A model generated the notes under the pieces. That model had not been told where the DNA came from, searched no databases, and was given only the letters and a program-made list of their open reading frames with translations. A stretch of 39,953 nt of DNA from Silicimonas sp. (GTDB lineage: Bacteria > Pseudomonadota > Alphaproteobacteria > Rhodobacterales > Rhodobacteraceae). The stretch spans positions 1 through 39,953 of the forward strand of contig JAJEGW010000047.1 of assembly GCA_022819605.1 (NCBI GenBank), given 5' to 3'. Made by a program: the position numbers and the translations under genes. Shown one piece after another: positions 15,175 through 24,345 of this stretch (its first letter is position 1; each line of letters begins with the position of its first letter).

Positions 15175-16068
15175 CTACCTGAGATGCTTTTCGAAGAAGG
15201 CCAGAGTCCGGTCCCAAGCAAGCTTTGCGGCCACTTCGTCGTAGCGAGGTGTCGTGTTGTTGTGGAACCCATGGTTAACGTTCGGGTAGAAGTGAACGCT
15301 GAAATCCTTGCCGTGCTCCTTGAGCGCGGCGCCGTAGGCTTCCCAGCCGGCGTTTATCCGCTCGTCATGCTCAGCGTAATGAATAAGCAATGGCGCTTCA
15401 ATCTGCGGCACTTCGGCGACTCGTGGCTGGCGGCCGTAGAACGGCACTGAGGCGGCGAGTTCAGGATAGGCGACCGCGAGCGCGTTGCAGACGCCGCCGC
15501 CGTAGCAGAATCCGACGCAGCCGACGCGACCAGTCGAGTCCTCGTGATCGCGCAGGAATTCAAACGCAGCGAAGAAATCCTCCATCAGCTTTTCGCGATC
15601 CAGCTGGCGCTGCATTTGGCGGCCTTCGTCGTCGCTCCCAGGATACCCGCCGAGCGGAGTCAGCCCGTCGGGCCCAAAGGCTAGATATCCGGCCTTGGCG
15701 GCCCGGCGAACCACGTCCTCGATGTAGGGGTTGAGGCCGCGGTTCTCGTGCACGACGAGCACTGCGGGCAGGCGTCCTGCGGCACCGGACGGTTTCGCCA
15801 TCAGCGCCCTGATCGCCCCGTGGCCTTCCGGGCTCGGGTAATCGACGACGGCGGTTTCGATGCCGGGATCGTCGGGCGCGACCTCCTGCGCCCAGGCATA
15901 GTTCGGCTGAAGCTGTTCAAGGATCATCGCGCCGGTGACCCCGGCAGCAGCGAATTTTCCGGCTTGCGAGATGAATTCGCGCTTCGAAAGCGAGCCATGC
16001 ACGTAGCCGTCGAAGATCTCGAGGATCCGCTGGTCAAAGTCCGATGCGCGTTTGCGTATTGCTGTCAT
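15175..16068 (-). CDS. Dienelactone hydrolase family protein with membrane-export-like N-terminus
   Basis: A 297-residue alpha/beta hydrolase of the DLH family. The catalytic triad is Cys188 (GFCYGGG), Asp235 (AEHDERI) and His266 (NHGFHN). VVHENRGL (106-112) carries the Glu that holds the Cys in DLH enzymes. ATG 16068 has AGGAGG closely upstream. Before the hydrolase domain are about 60 residues with SKREFISQAGKF followed by a hydrophobic stretch and AWA. This resembles a twin-arginine signal with Lys-Arg in place of Arg-Arg. In many genomes such DLH proteins are annotated as carboxymethylenebutenolidase. The real substrate is unknown. It is convergent with the doc gene and divergent from the P450. 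Confidence 0.85.
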   Translation of the reverse strand: MTAIRKRASDFDQRILEIFDGYVHGSLSKREFISQAGKFAAAGVTGAMILEQLQPNYAWAQEVAPDDPGIETAVVDYPSPEGHGAIRALMAKPSGAAGRLPAVLVVHENRGLNPYIEDVVRRAAKAGYLAFGPDGLTPLGGYPGSDDEGRQMQRQLDREKLMEDFFAAFEFLRDHEDSTGRVGCVGFCYGGGVCNALAVAYPELAASVPFYGRQPRVAEVPQIEAPLLIHYAEHDERINAGWEAYGAALKEHGKDFSVHFYPNVNHGFHNNTTPRYDEVAAKLAWDRTLAFFEKHLR

Positions 16069-16448
16069 TGTGTCCTCCTGGGCGTACGTGGCAACGGAGG
16101 CCACGCGGTCGGTCGTTCATCGGGCGAGTGGGCGAGGAATTCACCATCACCATCACCCATGCCACGCACGCTATCCCTGGCAATGTGAATTGCAAGCACA
16201 AGCGCATGGCACTGCTTGCCGGGCTGCTGGGTCCGGGGACACGACGCAAGGCGACGGCAGAAGTGGTCTGGACCTTGGAAACCCGTCCTCAACGCGGGTC
16301 GCAATGCGTTCAGGTTGGCGTCAGCGTTCAAGTTCTGGTGGACGCCCTGTGTCTGATGCGCAATGTCTGTCATGACATGTCGGGCTGGTCGCCGAGGCGC
16401 TTTCGGGAGATATTTGTCAGGTGCGCCAATTCGATCCTGAGGTAGGAG
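16069..16448. other. Intergenic region between the DLH gene and the P450 locus
   Basis: About 380 bases; the possible frames lack protein-like composition. It must contain the DLH promoter near 16090-16150. Nothing else was recognised. Confidence 0.35.
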
Positions 16449-16586
16449 ATGCAATTAGGTTGCGACGGGCCTGCGTTGGCGGTCGACCGGAGGCTGAAGG
16501 AAATCGAGGCGGCGCCGTTCGTGTACAAGGCGCGCACGTTGATCCAGAAGGAAAACGCACTTCGGTTGCTTGGCGAGCCAGGATGA
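16449..16586 (+). pseudogene. Remnant of an amidohydrolase C-terminus
   Basis: A 45-codon frame from ATG 16449 ends in EIEAAPFVYKARTLIQKENA followed by LRLLGEPG. The KENALRLLG ending is typical of the last helix of amidohydrolase-2 (PF04909) enzymes. An in-frame TAG at 16443 and the lack of similarity further upstream show that the rest of the gene is missing. It lies 70 bases before the P450 start. It may be what is left of an upstream operon partner after a deletion. It could instead be a short chance frame, but the helix match argues against that. Confidence 0.5.
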
Positions 16587-16656
16587 GGAGGAGACATCTC
16601 TTGCAACGAACTGCATCTCCGGGTTGGAGGCTTCGAAAGAGCTACGGGAGACGGGA

Positions 16657-17835
16657 ATGACCGACCATGCGCCACTCGACGAGACAATCACGCTTGACCA
16701 GCTCAACCGCGATCCGTTTCCGATCTACCGACGGTTGCGCCGCGAGGCACCGGTGCTGCGGGTTGCGGCGGCAGGCCGGACCTTTCTGACGAAGGCCGCC
16801 GACACGAAATACGTCAAGGACAACCCGAAGCTGTTCAGTTCAGACGATCCGAACACGCCTATGAAGCGTGCCATCTGGGCGCATACGCTCATGCGCAAGG
16901 ACGGCGAAGCGCATCTGCGCGAACGCATGGCCATGGCGCCCGCCTTTGCTCCCAAGGTGATGCTGGACGAATGGATGCCGCAGTATCGAAGGGTTGCGGA
17001 AGACTATGTCGCGCGGCTGCCTCGCGGCGAAGTCGTTGACCTCTTTCCAGCGCTGTCCGGGCCATATGCAGCGCGGGGTCTGGCGATTCTGCTGGGGCTT
17101 GAGGAAGCCACGGACGAGGAAATGCAACGCTGGTCGCAGGCGCTGATCGACGGGGCGGGAAATTTCGGGTGGCTGGACGAGCCCTTCGAGCGAGTCGACC
17201 GTGCCAACGAGGAGATGCACGCACTCTTCAACCGATTGCATGACAGGCACAAGGCGGAACCGAACAGTTCGGCGTTCTCGGTAATGCTGAATGCCGAGAA
17301 CCCGATCCCCGAAACCCAGATCCATGCCAACATCAAGATCTCCATCGGCGGTGGCATCAACGAGCCGCGCGATGCCTTGAACACCACCCTCTACGGGTTG
17401 CTGACCAATCTGGATCAGCTGGAAGAGGTGAAGCGCAATGCTGGCTGGGAGAGGGCTTTCGAAGAAGGCATCCGGTGGGTTGCGCCGATCTCTGTGTCGT
17501 CACGCCTTGTCACGGAGGAAACGGAGGTTCGCGGCTGCCTGATCCCGAAGGGGGACACGGTCATGACCATTCAGGCCAGCGCCAACCGGGACGAGGAACT
17601 CTACGAAGACGGCGAGGAGTTCATTGTCGACCGCGACAGGCATCCACACCAGTCTTTCGGCAACGGGCCGCATTTCTGCCTGGGGGCGCATGTCGCCCGC
17701 CGCGCCATCGGACAGATCATGCTGCCCGTCCTGTTCGACCGATTTCCGAGCATGACGCTGCCCGACCCCAGTGCGGTGATCTGGCGCGGATTCGGATTCC
17801 ATGGTCCGACCTGCCTTCCGGTCCGGTTGAATTAG
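16657..17835 (+). CDS. Cytochrome P450
   Basis: A 392-residue soluble bacterial P450. The haem-ligand loop is FGNGPHFCLG with Cys341, and the K-helix ExxR is in FEEGIRWV. The I-helix reads IGGGINEPRDAL (about 230-241), with Pro where most P450s have the oxygen-activating Thr. ATG 16657 has GGAG six bases upstream and yields a normal bacterial N-terminus. No ferredoxin or ferredoxin reductase gene lies nearby, so electrons must come from elsewhere. It would hydroxylate or otherwise oxidise a small substrate in the cytoplasm, and the substrate cannot be inferred. It stands alone, preceded by the amidohydrolase remnant and followed by 440 non-coding bases. Confidence 0.92.
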   Translation: MTDHAPLDETITLDQLNRDPFPIYRRLRREAPVLRVAAAGRTFLTKAADTKYVKDNPKLFSSDDPNTPMKRAIWAHTLMRKDGEAHLRERMAMAPAFAPKVMLDEWMPQYRRVAEDYVARLPRGEVVDLFPALSGPYAARGLAILLGLEEATDEEMQRWSQALIDGAGNFGWLDEPFERVDRANEEMHALFNRLHDRHKAEPNSSAFSVMLNAENPIPETQIHANIKISIGGGINEPRDALNTTLYGLLTNLDQLEEVKRNAGWERAFEEGIRWVAPISVSSRLVTEETEVRGCLIPKGDTVMTIQASANRDEELYEDGEEFIVDRDRHPHQSFGNGPHFCLGAHVARRAIGQIMLPVLFDRFPSMTLPDPSAVIWRGFGFHGPTCLPVRLN

Positions 17836-18274
17836 CGGTGCATGAACCTCGGGTTGGAACGCGGCGGCCAACACAGAATCTGCGGACTGAGACGCAAGTT
17901 GCGCCAAGACGCATGTCGGGATAGGGGCTTGTCCGTGGAATCAGGCGTGATCGAGGGGCGGTGCAGGGCGATGACTTGCAGACGCATAAAGAAGAGCGGC
18001 GCCCGCCCGTTGATCTGCGGTGAAGACAGAATCCTGTAATGGGATCTGGGCGCGCTCTTGCGGTTGCTTCGGCCGGAGAGAACGGTCATGACGGCGCTGC
18101 GCTGTTGCAGCATGAACAACCGGATGACCGACATTTTCGAACGGAGGCGTGCCGAATGAACTGGATGAATCGGGAAACTCCCAGCCTGGGTCGGTACGCA
18201 TGCCATTTGTCGCATTCTGCGCCGGTCTTGCTCCTGAATCCGCCGGATGACCAGTTTCCAGGGGAGCTTGCACA
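17836..18274. other. Intergenic region between P450 and aldo/keto reductase genes
   Basis: About 440 bases with no recognisable gene, RNA or repeat. The longer frames on both strands are rich in Arg, Ser and Pro in a way typical of non-coding high-GC DNA. Confidence 0.4.
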
Positions 18275-19270
18275 ATGAAGACACGGTCATTGGGTCAAGG
18301 CGGGCCGTCGGTCTCGGTCCTTGGCGTCGGCGCGATGTCCTTTGCCGGCATCTATGGCAACGCAACCGTGGAGGAGAGCCACGCGATCCTGGACGCGGCA
18401 CTTGATGCCGACGTGACTCATCTCGACACGTCCAACGTCTATGGCATGGGTCGCTCGGAGGAAATCATCGGCAGCTACCTCGCCCGCCGAAAGGGCGAGA
18501 CGCCCTTCGTGCTGGCCACAAAGGCCGGCATTTCGCGCGACCCAGAGACCGGACGCAACTTCGACAACAGCCCCGCGCATGTCGAGGCCGAACTGGACAA
18601 GAGCCTTGCACGGCTGGGCGTTGAACGGGTCGAGCTCTTCTATCTCCATCGTCTCGACCCGGATGTGCAGGTGGAAGAGGTCGTCGGCACCTATGCGCGC
18701 ATGGTCGAGGCCGGCAAGATTGGGCATATTGGGTTGTCGGAAGTCGCGCCTACCACGCTGGCCCGCGCGTCTGCGGTGCACCCAATCGCGGCGGTGCAGT
18801 CCGAGTATTCGCTGCAGACGCGGTCTCCGGAATTGGGGCTGGTTCAAGCTTGCGAACGGCTTGGGGTCTCGCTCGTCGCGTTCTCTCCAGTCGGGCGTGG
18901 GTTGCTGACCGATGCCCCGCCGACACCAGAAAAGGTCGAGGTCTCGGCCTTCATGACGTCCAATCCGCGGTTTTCCGGCGGCAACCTCGAACGCAACCTG
19001 GTTGCCACCCAGCCGTTGCGCAACCTGGCAAGCGAGGCAGGCTGTTCCACGGCGGCACTGGCGATTGCCTGGGTTCTGGCTCAAAGCCCTTCCACGCTGG
19101 TAATTCCGGGCACCCGAAACTGCGACCATTTCGCCGAACTGGTGGAAGGGGCCAACCTGGAGTTGGGTGCGGACTTGAAGTCCGAGATCGAACGTCGGCT
19201 GCCGGTCGGCTGGTGTCATGGCGACCGTTATTCCACGCGGCAGTGGATCGGTCCGGAAAAGTACTGCTGA
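18275..19270 (+). CDS. Aldo/keto reductase
   Basis: A 331-residue NADP-type aldo/keto reductase with the full catalytic tetrad Asp51, Tyr56 (LDTSNVYG), Lys83 (ATKAG) and His125 (YLHR). VIPGTRN near the C-terminus is the cofactor-binding segment. The C-terminal end WIGPEKYC is the usual tail of this proteobacterial subgroup (YakC/IolS-like). GGGGAG lies upstream of ATG 18275. It reduces an aldehyde or ketone, or oxidises the corresponding alcohol. It is monocistronic on the plus strand and convergent with the TRAP genes. The substrate is not determinable. Confidence 0.9.
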   Translation: MKTRSLGQGGPSVSVLGVGAMSFAGIYGNATVEESHAILDAALDADVTHLDTSNVYGMGRSEEIIGSYLARRKGETPFVLATKAGISRDPETGRNFDNSPAHVEAELDKSLARLGVERVELFYLHRLDPDVQVEEVVGTYARMVEAGKIGHIGLSEVAPTTLARASAVHPIAAVQSEYSLQTRSPELGLVQACERLGVSLVAFSPVGRGLLTDAPPTPEKVEVSAFMTSNPRFSGGNLERNLVATQPLRNLASEAGCSTAALAIAWVLAQSPSTLVIPGTRNCDHFAELVEGANLELGADLKSEIERRLPVGWCHGDRYSTRQWIGPEKYC

Positions 19271-19481
19271 AGTCCCAAGATCGACCTGATCGAACTCCGA
19301 TACTCGAATCTGTGCTCGCGGGAGTTCCGCTGCTGGCACCAGCAAGCCAAGTTGCGCCTGCGGGCTTCAGTATGGCAAGTGTCCTGAACTGGTTCGCAAA
19401 TCGCTGCCCCGATCAGGTCATTGACCCGCCGGAAGCTCCTCACGTCAGGTTGGTACCGGAGAAGATGGTTTCACGCCGCAT

Positions 19482-20789
19482 TCACGGTCGTTGTCGCATC
19501 TGTTCGGGCAGCCAGGTTGCAAGATCCGGAACGGCGATCAGCACGAAGACCATCAGGACCATGATCAAGAACATCGGGATCGCGGACTTCGCGATGAAGT
19601 TCATTTCGTGATGCGTCATCCCCTGGAGCACGAACAGGTTGAAGCCGATCGGCGGCGTGATCTGGGCCATTTCAACGACCACCACGATGAAGATGCCGAA
19701 CCAGATGAGATCTATTCCGGCATCGCGAATCATGGGCTCCACGACAGCCATCGTCAGCACGACCGAGGAAATGCCGTCGAGAAAGCACCCGAGGATGATG
19801 TAGAAGACCAGGAGAACCATGAGCAGCTCGAATCGCGAAAGCTCCCACTGGGCAATGAGGTCGGCGAGGCCGCGCGGCAGTCCCGTGAACCCCATCGAGA
19901 GCGAGAGGAATGCAGCGCCCGCGAGAATGAGCGCGATCATGGCGCTCGTCCTGGTCGCTCCCATCAGGCTCTCGGTGAAAGTCCTCCAATTGAGCGAACC
20001 CTGGCTGGCGGCGAGAAGCAGGCCCCCTATCACGCCGAACGCAGCAGCCTCGGTGGCTGTGGCGTAGCCAAGATACATCGAGCCGATAACCACGAGGATC
20101 AGGCAGACCACCGGGATCAGAAAGCGCGAATTCGCTACGCGCTCGGAAAACGTCATCGGCGGCTCGGCAGCCGGCTTCCAGGACCGCGACACGCGGCTGT
20201 ATATCGCCACGTAGGACATGAACATCGCTGCCAGCACAAGGCCCGGAACGATGCCCGCGAAGAAGAGCTTGGAGATCGATTCATTGATTGTGACCCCGTA
20301 GACGATAAGGGTCAGCGAGGGCGGAATCATGAGGCCCAGCGTAGCGGCGCCTGCAAGCGTGCCGATGACCATCGGCTCCGGATAGTTCCGCTTCCTGAGT
20401 TCCGGAATGGACATCTTGCCGACCGTGGTCAGCGTCGCCGCCGAAGATCCGGAGACGGCGGCAAAGACGGTGCAGCCGACAATGTTGGTGTGGACAAGGC
20501 CGCCCGGCAGCGACCTCATCCACGGGCTGAGACCGCGGAACATGTCTTCCGACAGGCGGGTTCGGTAGAGGATCTCTCCCATCCAGATGAACAGGGGCAG
20601 GGCGGTCAGCGTCCATGAGGACGAAGATGACCAGATCGTCGTCAACATCGTGTCGCCAACTGGCCTGGTAGTGAAGAGCTCCATGCCGACCCAGGCAACG
20701 CCGATCAGCGACAGGCCGACCCAGACGCCCGATCCCAGCAGCAGGAAGAGCACGAAGAGGAACAGGACGATGATCGAGGCGTCTTCCAT
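19482..20789 (-). CDS. dctM: TRAP transporter large permease subunit
   Basis: A 435-residue integral membrane protein of the DctM family with about 12 hydrophobic segments. It begins MEDASIIVLFLFVLFLLLGS. Family segments include AVSGSSAATLTTVGKMSIPE and GLMIPPSLTLIVYGV, and a late block with MAQITPPIGFNLFVL forms the Na+-coupled transport path. It is the last gene of the dadA-dctP-dctQ-dctM set. The start ATG is 3 bases after the dctQ stop, and its Shine-Dalgarno GGAGG lies inside the dctQ end. Length and motifs are complete. Confidence 0.93.
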   Translation of the reverse strand: MEDASIIVLFLFVLFLLLGSGVWVGLSLIGVAWVGMELFTTRPVGDTMLTTIWSSSSSWTLTALPLFIWMGEILYRTRLSEDMFRGLSPWMRSLPGGLVHTNIVGCTVFAAVSGSSAATLTTVGKMSIPELRKRNYPEPMVIGTLAGAATLGLMIPPSLTLIVYGVTINESISKLFFAGIVPGLVLAAMFMSYVAIYSRVSRSWKPAAEPPMTFSERVANSRFLIPVVCLILVVIGSMYLGYATATEAAAFGVIGGLLLAASQGSLNWRTFTESLMGATRTSAMIALILAGAAFLSLSMGFTGLPRGLADLIAQWELSRFELLMVLLVFYIILGCFLDGISSVVLTMAVVEPMIRDAGIDLIWFGIFIVVVVEMAQITPPIGFNLFVLQGMTHHEMNFIAKSAIPMFLIMVLMVFVLIAVPDLATWLPEQMRQRP

Positions 20790-20792
20790 GAG

Positions 20793-21317
20793 CTATCCTC
20801 CCAATCCCTGTTCGATCTGTTCCCTCGAAATGCGGTGCTCGCCCTTGAAGACAAGGTTGAGGAGATTGTCCGTGAGTGCCACCGCGAAGATGATCGCTCC
20901 GGCAAGGACAAAGCTCTGGGGAATCCAGAGCTCGGTCTTGTCCTGCCCCTGGCTGATGTCATTGAATTTCCAGGACCAGTAGACGAAGCGAATTGCAAAG
21001 TAGACGAAATACCACGCCGTGACAGTGCCAATGGCAAAGCACCAGACCTCGAGAAGACGCCTCCCGCGCGGGGGCAGGGCGTTCAGCACGATCGAAACCC
21101 GGATATGGCTGCCCCGGCTGAGGGCGTTTGCAAAGGCAAGAAACGACGCGGCGGCCATGAAGTAGCCGGCATATTCGGGAGCACCCGGAAAGACCTCGCC
21201 AGTCCAGCGCGCGAGCATCTGGATCACGATGAGCCCCAAAATGGCAATGAGGCAGCAGGCCGCAAGAACGCCCGCCGTGACGTAGATTGTGTCGAGAGCA
21301 CGACGGACATGTATCAT
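20793..21317 (-). CDS. dctQ: TRAP transporter small permease subunit
   Basis: A 174-residue DctQ-type protein with four predicted membrane helices (about residues 10-30, 45-65, 85-110 and 130-150). RGSHIRVSIVLNALP after helix 2 matches the conserved cytoplasmic loop of the family. ATG 21317 starts at MIHVRRAL, just before the first helix; a longer frame upstream is compositionally unlike protein. It forms the membrane complex with DctM. The gap of 315 bases from dctP contains a strong hairpin, which suggests lower expression than the binding protein. Confidence 0.87.
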   Translation of the reverse strand: MIHVRRALDTIYVTAGVLAACCLIAILGLIVIQMLARWTGEVFPGAPEYAGYFMAAASFLAFANALSRGSHIRVSIVLNALPPRGRRLLEVWCFAIGTVTAWYFVYFAIRFVYWSWKFNDISQGQDKTELWIPQSFVLAGAIIFAVALTDNLLNLVFKGEHRISREQIEQGLGG

Positions 21318-21632
21318 GCCGACATGCCCTCGCGAATTTCGTGCAGGCATGGCAGGATCCACGAGATCCCTGCTGTATCGCCTGCTCTCGGCGGACGAAG
21401 ATGCCCTGCGCACGCACGCGACGGGAACCATGACGCGTCTCTTGATGGTCGCGGCTCAATTGCGGCAAGTGCAGGCAGCCGATCCGATGCGGCAGCGATC
21501 GCCCCGGCTTTCCCGGCGCCGGTCGCGCGGTTCAGGCCGGCTGGGCAATACACGGGGCGCATCTCTGCAGTCATTCCCCACCTCTCTTGGAAAGGCGTGA
21601 ACGGGCCCGACAGGCGGGCCCGTCCGAATCGG
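21318..21632. other. dctP-dctQ intercistronic gap
   Basis: Apart from the hairpin at 21601-21623 nothing recognisable lies in these 315 bases. The gap is long for a TRAP operon, so a separate weak promoter for dctQM is possible. Confidence 0.4.
21601..21623 (-). promoter_or_regulatory. Intercistronic hairpin after dctP
   Basis: Perfect 9-base arms ACGGGCCCG and CGGGCCCGT flank a five-base loop, starting about 10 bases after the dctP stop in the direction of transcription. No T-run follows. It could be an mRNA-stabilising structure or a partial attenuator that gives more binding protein than membrane subunits. Confidence 0.65.
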
Positions 21633-22613
21633 TCACTTCAGCGACATGAACCGGTCGACGACGGCCTGACCATCAGCGCCAGCGGCTTCAAGCCATTCGG
21701 CGGTCATGACCTCGCCGATTTCCCGCAGTTCGGACTTCATCTGGTCCGATGCGGGCGCGACTGTCATTCCGCCGTCCCGAAGGCCCTGAAGCGTGAAGCC
21801 GGTGTATTCCTTGGCTCTCCAGGTGCCGGCATACTCGGCCAGACCCGCACAGGCATTGATGACGTTCTTGTTCTGATCCGAAACGCCGTCCCAGACACCG
21901 GAGTTCACAATGACGTAGTTGCGCGGCAGCCATGCGTCCACTTCGTAGAAGTAATTCAGCGATTCCCAAACCTTACGGTCATAGCCCGTGGAACCCGACG
22001 AAACCATCGCGTCAGCCACGCCGGTTGCAAAGGCCTGGCTGATTTCGGCCGCCTCGATCGTGACCGGCAGCATTCCTGTCAGTTCGGCAAGGCGCGTGGT
22101 CGCGTTGTTGTACGAGCGGAACTTGATGCCTTTCATGTCCGCGACCGAATTCACGGCGTCGCGGAAATAGAGGCCCTGAGGCGGCCACGGCACCGCATAG
22201 AGCAGATGCAGGCCCTGGTCGGCCAGAGTCTTCTCGATGGTGGGCTTCGCGGCTTCCCAAAGCTTGTCGGCATCATCGAAGCTTGTAGCGAGGAACGGCA
22301 CGGAGTCGAAGCCGAACAGCGCGTTCTCGTTCTGGTGACCGGAGAGCAGTCGTTCGCCGATCGGAACCTGACCGGTTTGGACTGCGCGCTTGATCTGGGC
22401 CCCAGGGAAGAGGCTTCCGCTGGGGTGGGTCACGACCTCGATCTCGCCACCCGTGCCGGTCGTAACGCATTTCGCGAACTCGGCGCCCGTTACCGAATGG
22501 AAGTTGGAGCCGGAATAGGCCATGGGCATATCCCATTTCTCAGCCATGATCGGCGTTGCGGTCATGGCCAGGGCGACCGTGCCTGCAGAAAGTAGCGTCG
22601 TTGATTTGTACAT
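21633..22613 (-). CDS. dctP: TRAP transporter substrate-binding protein
   Basis: A 326-residue periplasmic protein of the DctP family. The Sec signal peptide ends near TPIMA, before EKWDMPMAYS. The family shows in GGEIEVVTHPSGSLFPGAQI, PFLATSFDDADKLWEA, and the ligand-binding block MKGIKFRSYNNATTRLAELT whose Arg normally clamps a carboxylate. CAGGAG lies just upstream of ATG 22613. It delivers the ligand to DctQM. It sits between the DadA-like oxidase gene and dctQ, so the ligand may be an amino or imino acid that the oxidase uses, as inferred from context. The ligand is not known. Confidence 0.92.
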   Translation of the reverse strand: MYKSTTLLSAGTVALAMTATPIMAEKWDMPMAYSGSNFHSVTGAEFAKCVTTGTGGEIEVVTHPSGSLFPGAQIKRAVQTGQVPIGERLLSGHQNENALFGFDSVPFLATSFDDADKLWEAAKPTIEKTLADQGLHLLYAVPWPPQGLYFRDAVNSVADMKGIKFRSYNNATTRLAELTGMLPVTIEAAEISQAFATGVADAMVSSGSTGYDRKVWESLNYFYEVDAWLPRNYVIVNSGVWDGVSDQNKNVINACAGLAEYAGTWRAKEYTGFTLQGLRDGGMTVAPASDQMKSELREIGEVMTAEWLEAAGADGQAVVDRFMSLK

Positions 22614-22631
22614 TTAATTCTCCTGAGTGAA

Positions 22632-23900
22632 TCACGTCGGATGACGCGCATCTGCGTATCGTGCAGGGGAAAAGGGGGTAAGGTCAAGATTTGGTTGTCG
22701 TCCTGCCACGAGCTGCGAAACAAGGCGACCCGTCCGGGGCCCGCCCGTCAAGCCGACATGGTCGTGGCCGAATGCCATCAAGGCCCCCGCAACGCTCGGA
22801 ACGGGTCCAATGAGAGGCGTGCTGTCGGCGACCGAGGGACGGTGCCCCATCCATTCGATTGTGTTCTTCCAGACGATACCAGGAATGGCCTTGCGAATCT
22901 GCCTTTCGAGCAACCTGAACGGTCCCTGCGACGGTGGTGCATCGAGGCCGCCGAACTCGACGATGCCGGCAAGTCGCAGACGGCCCTCCATGGGAGTCGC
23001 CACAAACTTGGCGGCGGCAATCATGACGGGTGACCGCGGCATGATCGAGGGTTCCCAGAGTTCGAGGTGATAGCCCCGTTCGCTCTCCATCGGCACCTTG
23101 ATCCCGAGCTTGCGCGCCAGCGGCCCGGACCATGCGCCCGCCGCGAGGACGACCGAGTCACACCCGACCGTTTCGCCGCCGACGCGAAGGCCCGTGACCT
23201 GGCCATTCTCTTGAACCACGTCCGTGGCCTCTCCGATCAGGAGCCGCGCACCCTGGCTTTCCGCATGCCTTGCAAGATCCTTCACGTAGTGACCGGGATC
23301 GCTGATCCGTCCATGGTTCGGGCATCGGACCCCGAAGCCGATCGACGGGCCAAAGGCCGGATCGTAGTCGCGCAGTGCCGTGCCTTCGAGCTCCTGCCAC
23401 GTGTATCCGTGATCCGCCCGGATCTGCCAACCAAACGAATCGCCCTCGAAATGCGCGCGGTCGCGATAGAGGAAGACATAGTCCGCAGGGCAAATCCATC
23501 TCTCCGCACCGGTGCCCCTCGCCAGATCCTGGTGCTCGGCCAGGCTGTCGCCGACGATTCGCGTCATAGCGGATGCCCGCTTGCGGACGTCACTTGCATT
23601 CGCGTGACCCAGAAAGCGAGTCAGCCAGGGGACGAGGCGTGGCAGATACTGCCATTTGAGAAAGAGCGGCTGGTCACGACCGAAGAGAAGGCCAGGGACA
23701 TTTCGGAGCAGTCCTGGCACGGAGATCGGGACGATGCCATTGGACGCCAGAACTCCGCCATTGCCGTGACTGGCGCCTTCGGCGGGGCCCTTCCTGTCGA
23801 TCAGGATGACGTCATGCCCGTCGCGGAGGCACCAGATGGCGGTCGATACGCCGACGATTCCGGCACCGATGATCGCGACAGTCTTTCGGGAGTCGTCCAC
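22632..23900 (-). CDS. dadA: FAD-dependent D-amino-acid-dehydrogenase-like oxidoreductase
   Basis: A 422-residue flavoprotein close to DadA. The FAD motif is IGAGIVGVSTA (11-21), and ASHGNGG a little later is the DadA-type second contact. AAGAWSGPLARKLGIKVPM and ERGYHLELW form the substrate side. GHRPSVADSTPLIGPVP and GHDHVGLTGGPRTG close the FAD site. GTG at 23900 is preferred because GGAGG lies ten bases upstream and the protein then starts at the nucleotide-binding strand. Longer reading is possible but compositionally odd. It is the first gene of the TRAP operon and diverges from the racemase-family gene. Oxidative deamination of an imported D-amino acid is the natural reading, with other secondary amines as alternatives. 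Confidence 0.87.
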   Translation of the reverse strand: MDDSRKTVAIIGAGIVGVSTAIWCLRDGHDVILIDRKGPAEGASHGNGGVLASNGIVPISVPGLLRNVPGLLFGRDQPLFLKWQYLPRLVPWLTRFLGHANASDVRKRASAMTRIVGDSLAEHQDLARGTGAERWICPADYVFLYRDRAHFEGDSFGWQIRADHGYTWQELEGTALRDYDPAFGPSIGFGVRCPNHGRISDPGHYVKDLARHAESQGARLLIGEATDVVQENGQVTGLRVGGETVGCDSVVLAAGAWSGPLARKLGIKVPMESERGYHLELWEPSIMPRSPVMIAAAKFVATPMEGRLRLAGIVEFGGLDAPPSQGPFRLLERQIRKAIPGIVWKNTIEWMGHRPSVADSTPLIGPVPSVAGALMAFGHDHVGLTGGPRTGRLVSQLVAGRQPNLDLTPFSPARYADARHPT

Positions 23901-24345
23901 TGCTGCAACACCTCCGCTGCCTTGAAAGCGGAGCCTGCAACAGCGAAGCCTGGCCTGCAAATCCTTTGACGCCGTGTTGTTCACGAAGGGGCGGACGCAG
24001 AAGCTTTCCTTGAGCGGCAGTCCAGGCTTGTAACCTTGACATTTGCACAGCTCGATACTGATTGCCCGCGGCTGCCTGAAACGCCGCCTTCAGGCGGTTG
24101 GTCTTGGTGCCTTCGCCAGGTCTCTACGTCGCGTTTGAACTCCGGGCGTCAGTGCGGCACCTCGCGGTCGTCGCTGAAATTGACCGAACTCAGGAATCAG
24201 TTGTGTTCCGGCATGGTGCCGGGTTCTTCCTGTGTCGAGCAGCCAGAGCTGGCCCGAATCCACTTCAAGGAAATTTGCCGGACAAATCGGGTGGATAAAC
24301 ACGTTGGAATTTGGCAGCAACGAATCGCGATGTTCAGACGGGGCA
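23901..24345. other. Divergent intergenic region between dadA-like and racemase-like genes
   Basis: This region of about 445 bases must carry promoters for both directions. A TTGACA at 24035-24040 could be a -35 box for the plus strand, but no good -10 follows at 17 bases. A plus-strand frame at 24098-24298 contains a helix-like segment but no recognised domain. Confidence 0.35.

Noticed and set aside
17836..18274. A ferredoxin gene for the P450 in the gap behind it
   Set aside because: No cysteine cluster or ferredoxin-like frame was found on either strand.
24035..24063. TTGACA followed at 17 bases by TGATTG as the racemase promoter
   Set aside because: The -10 hexamer is poor and the distance to the gene is nearly 300 bases, so it was not listed as a promoter.
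24098..24298. A short plus-strand frame with a segment vaguely like a LysR helix-turn-helix
   Set aside because: Only a few residues resemble the family, no helix-turn-helix can be completed, and the rest lacks protein-like composition.
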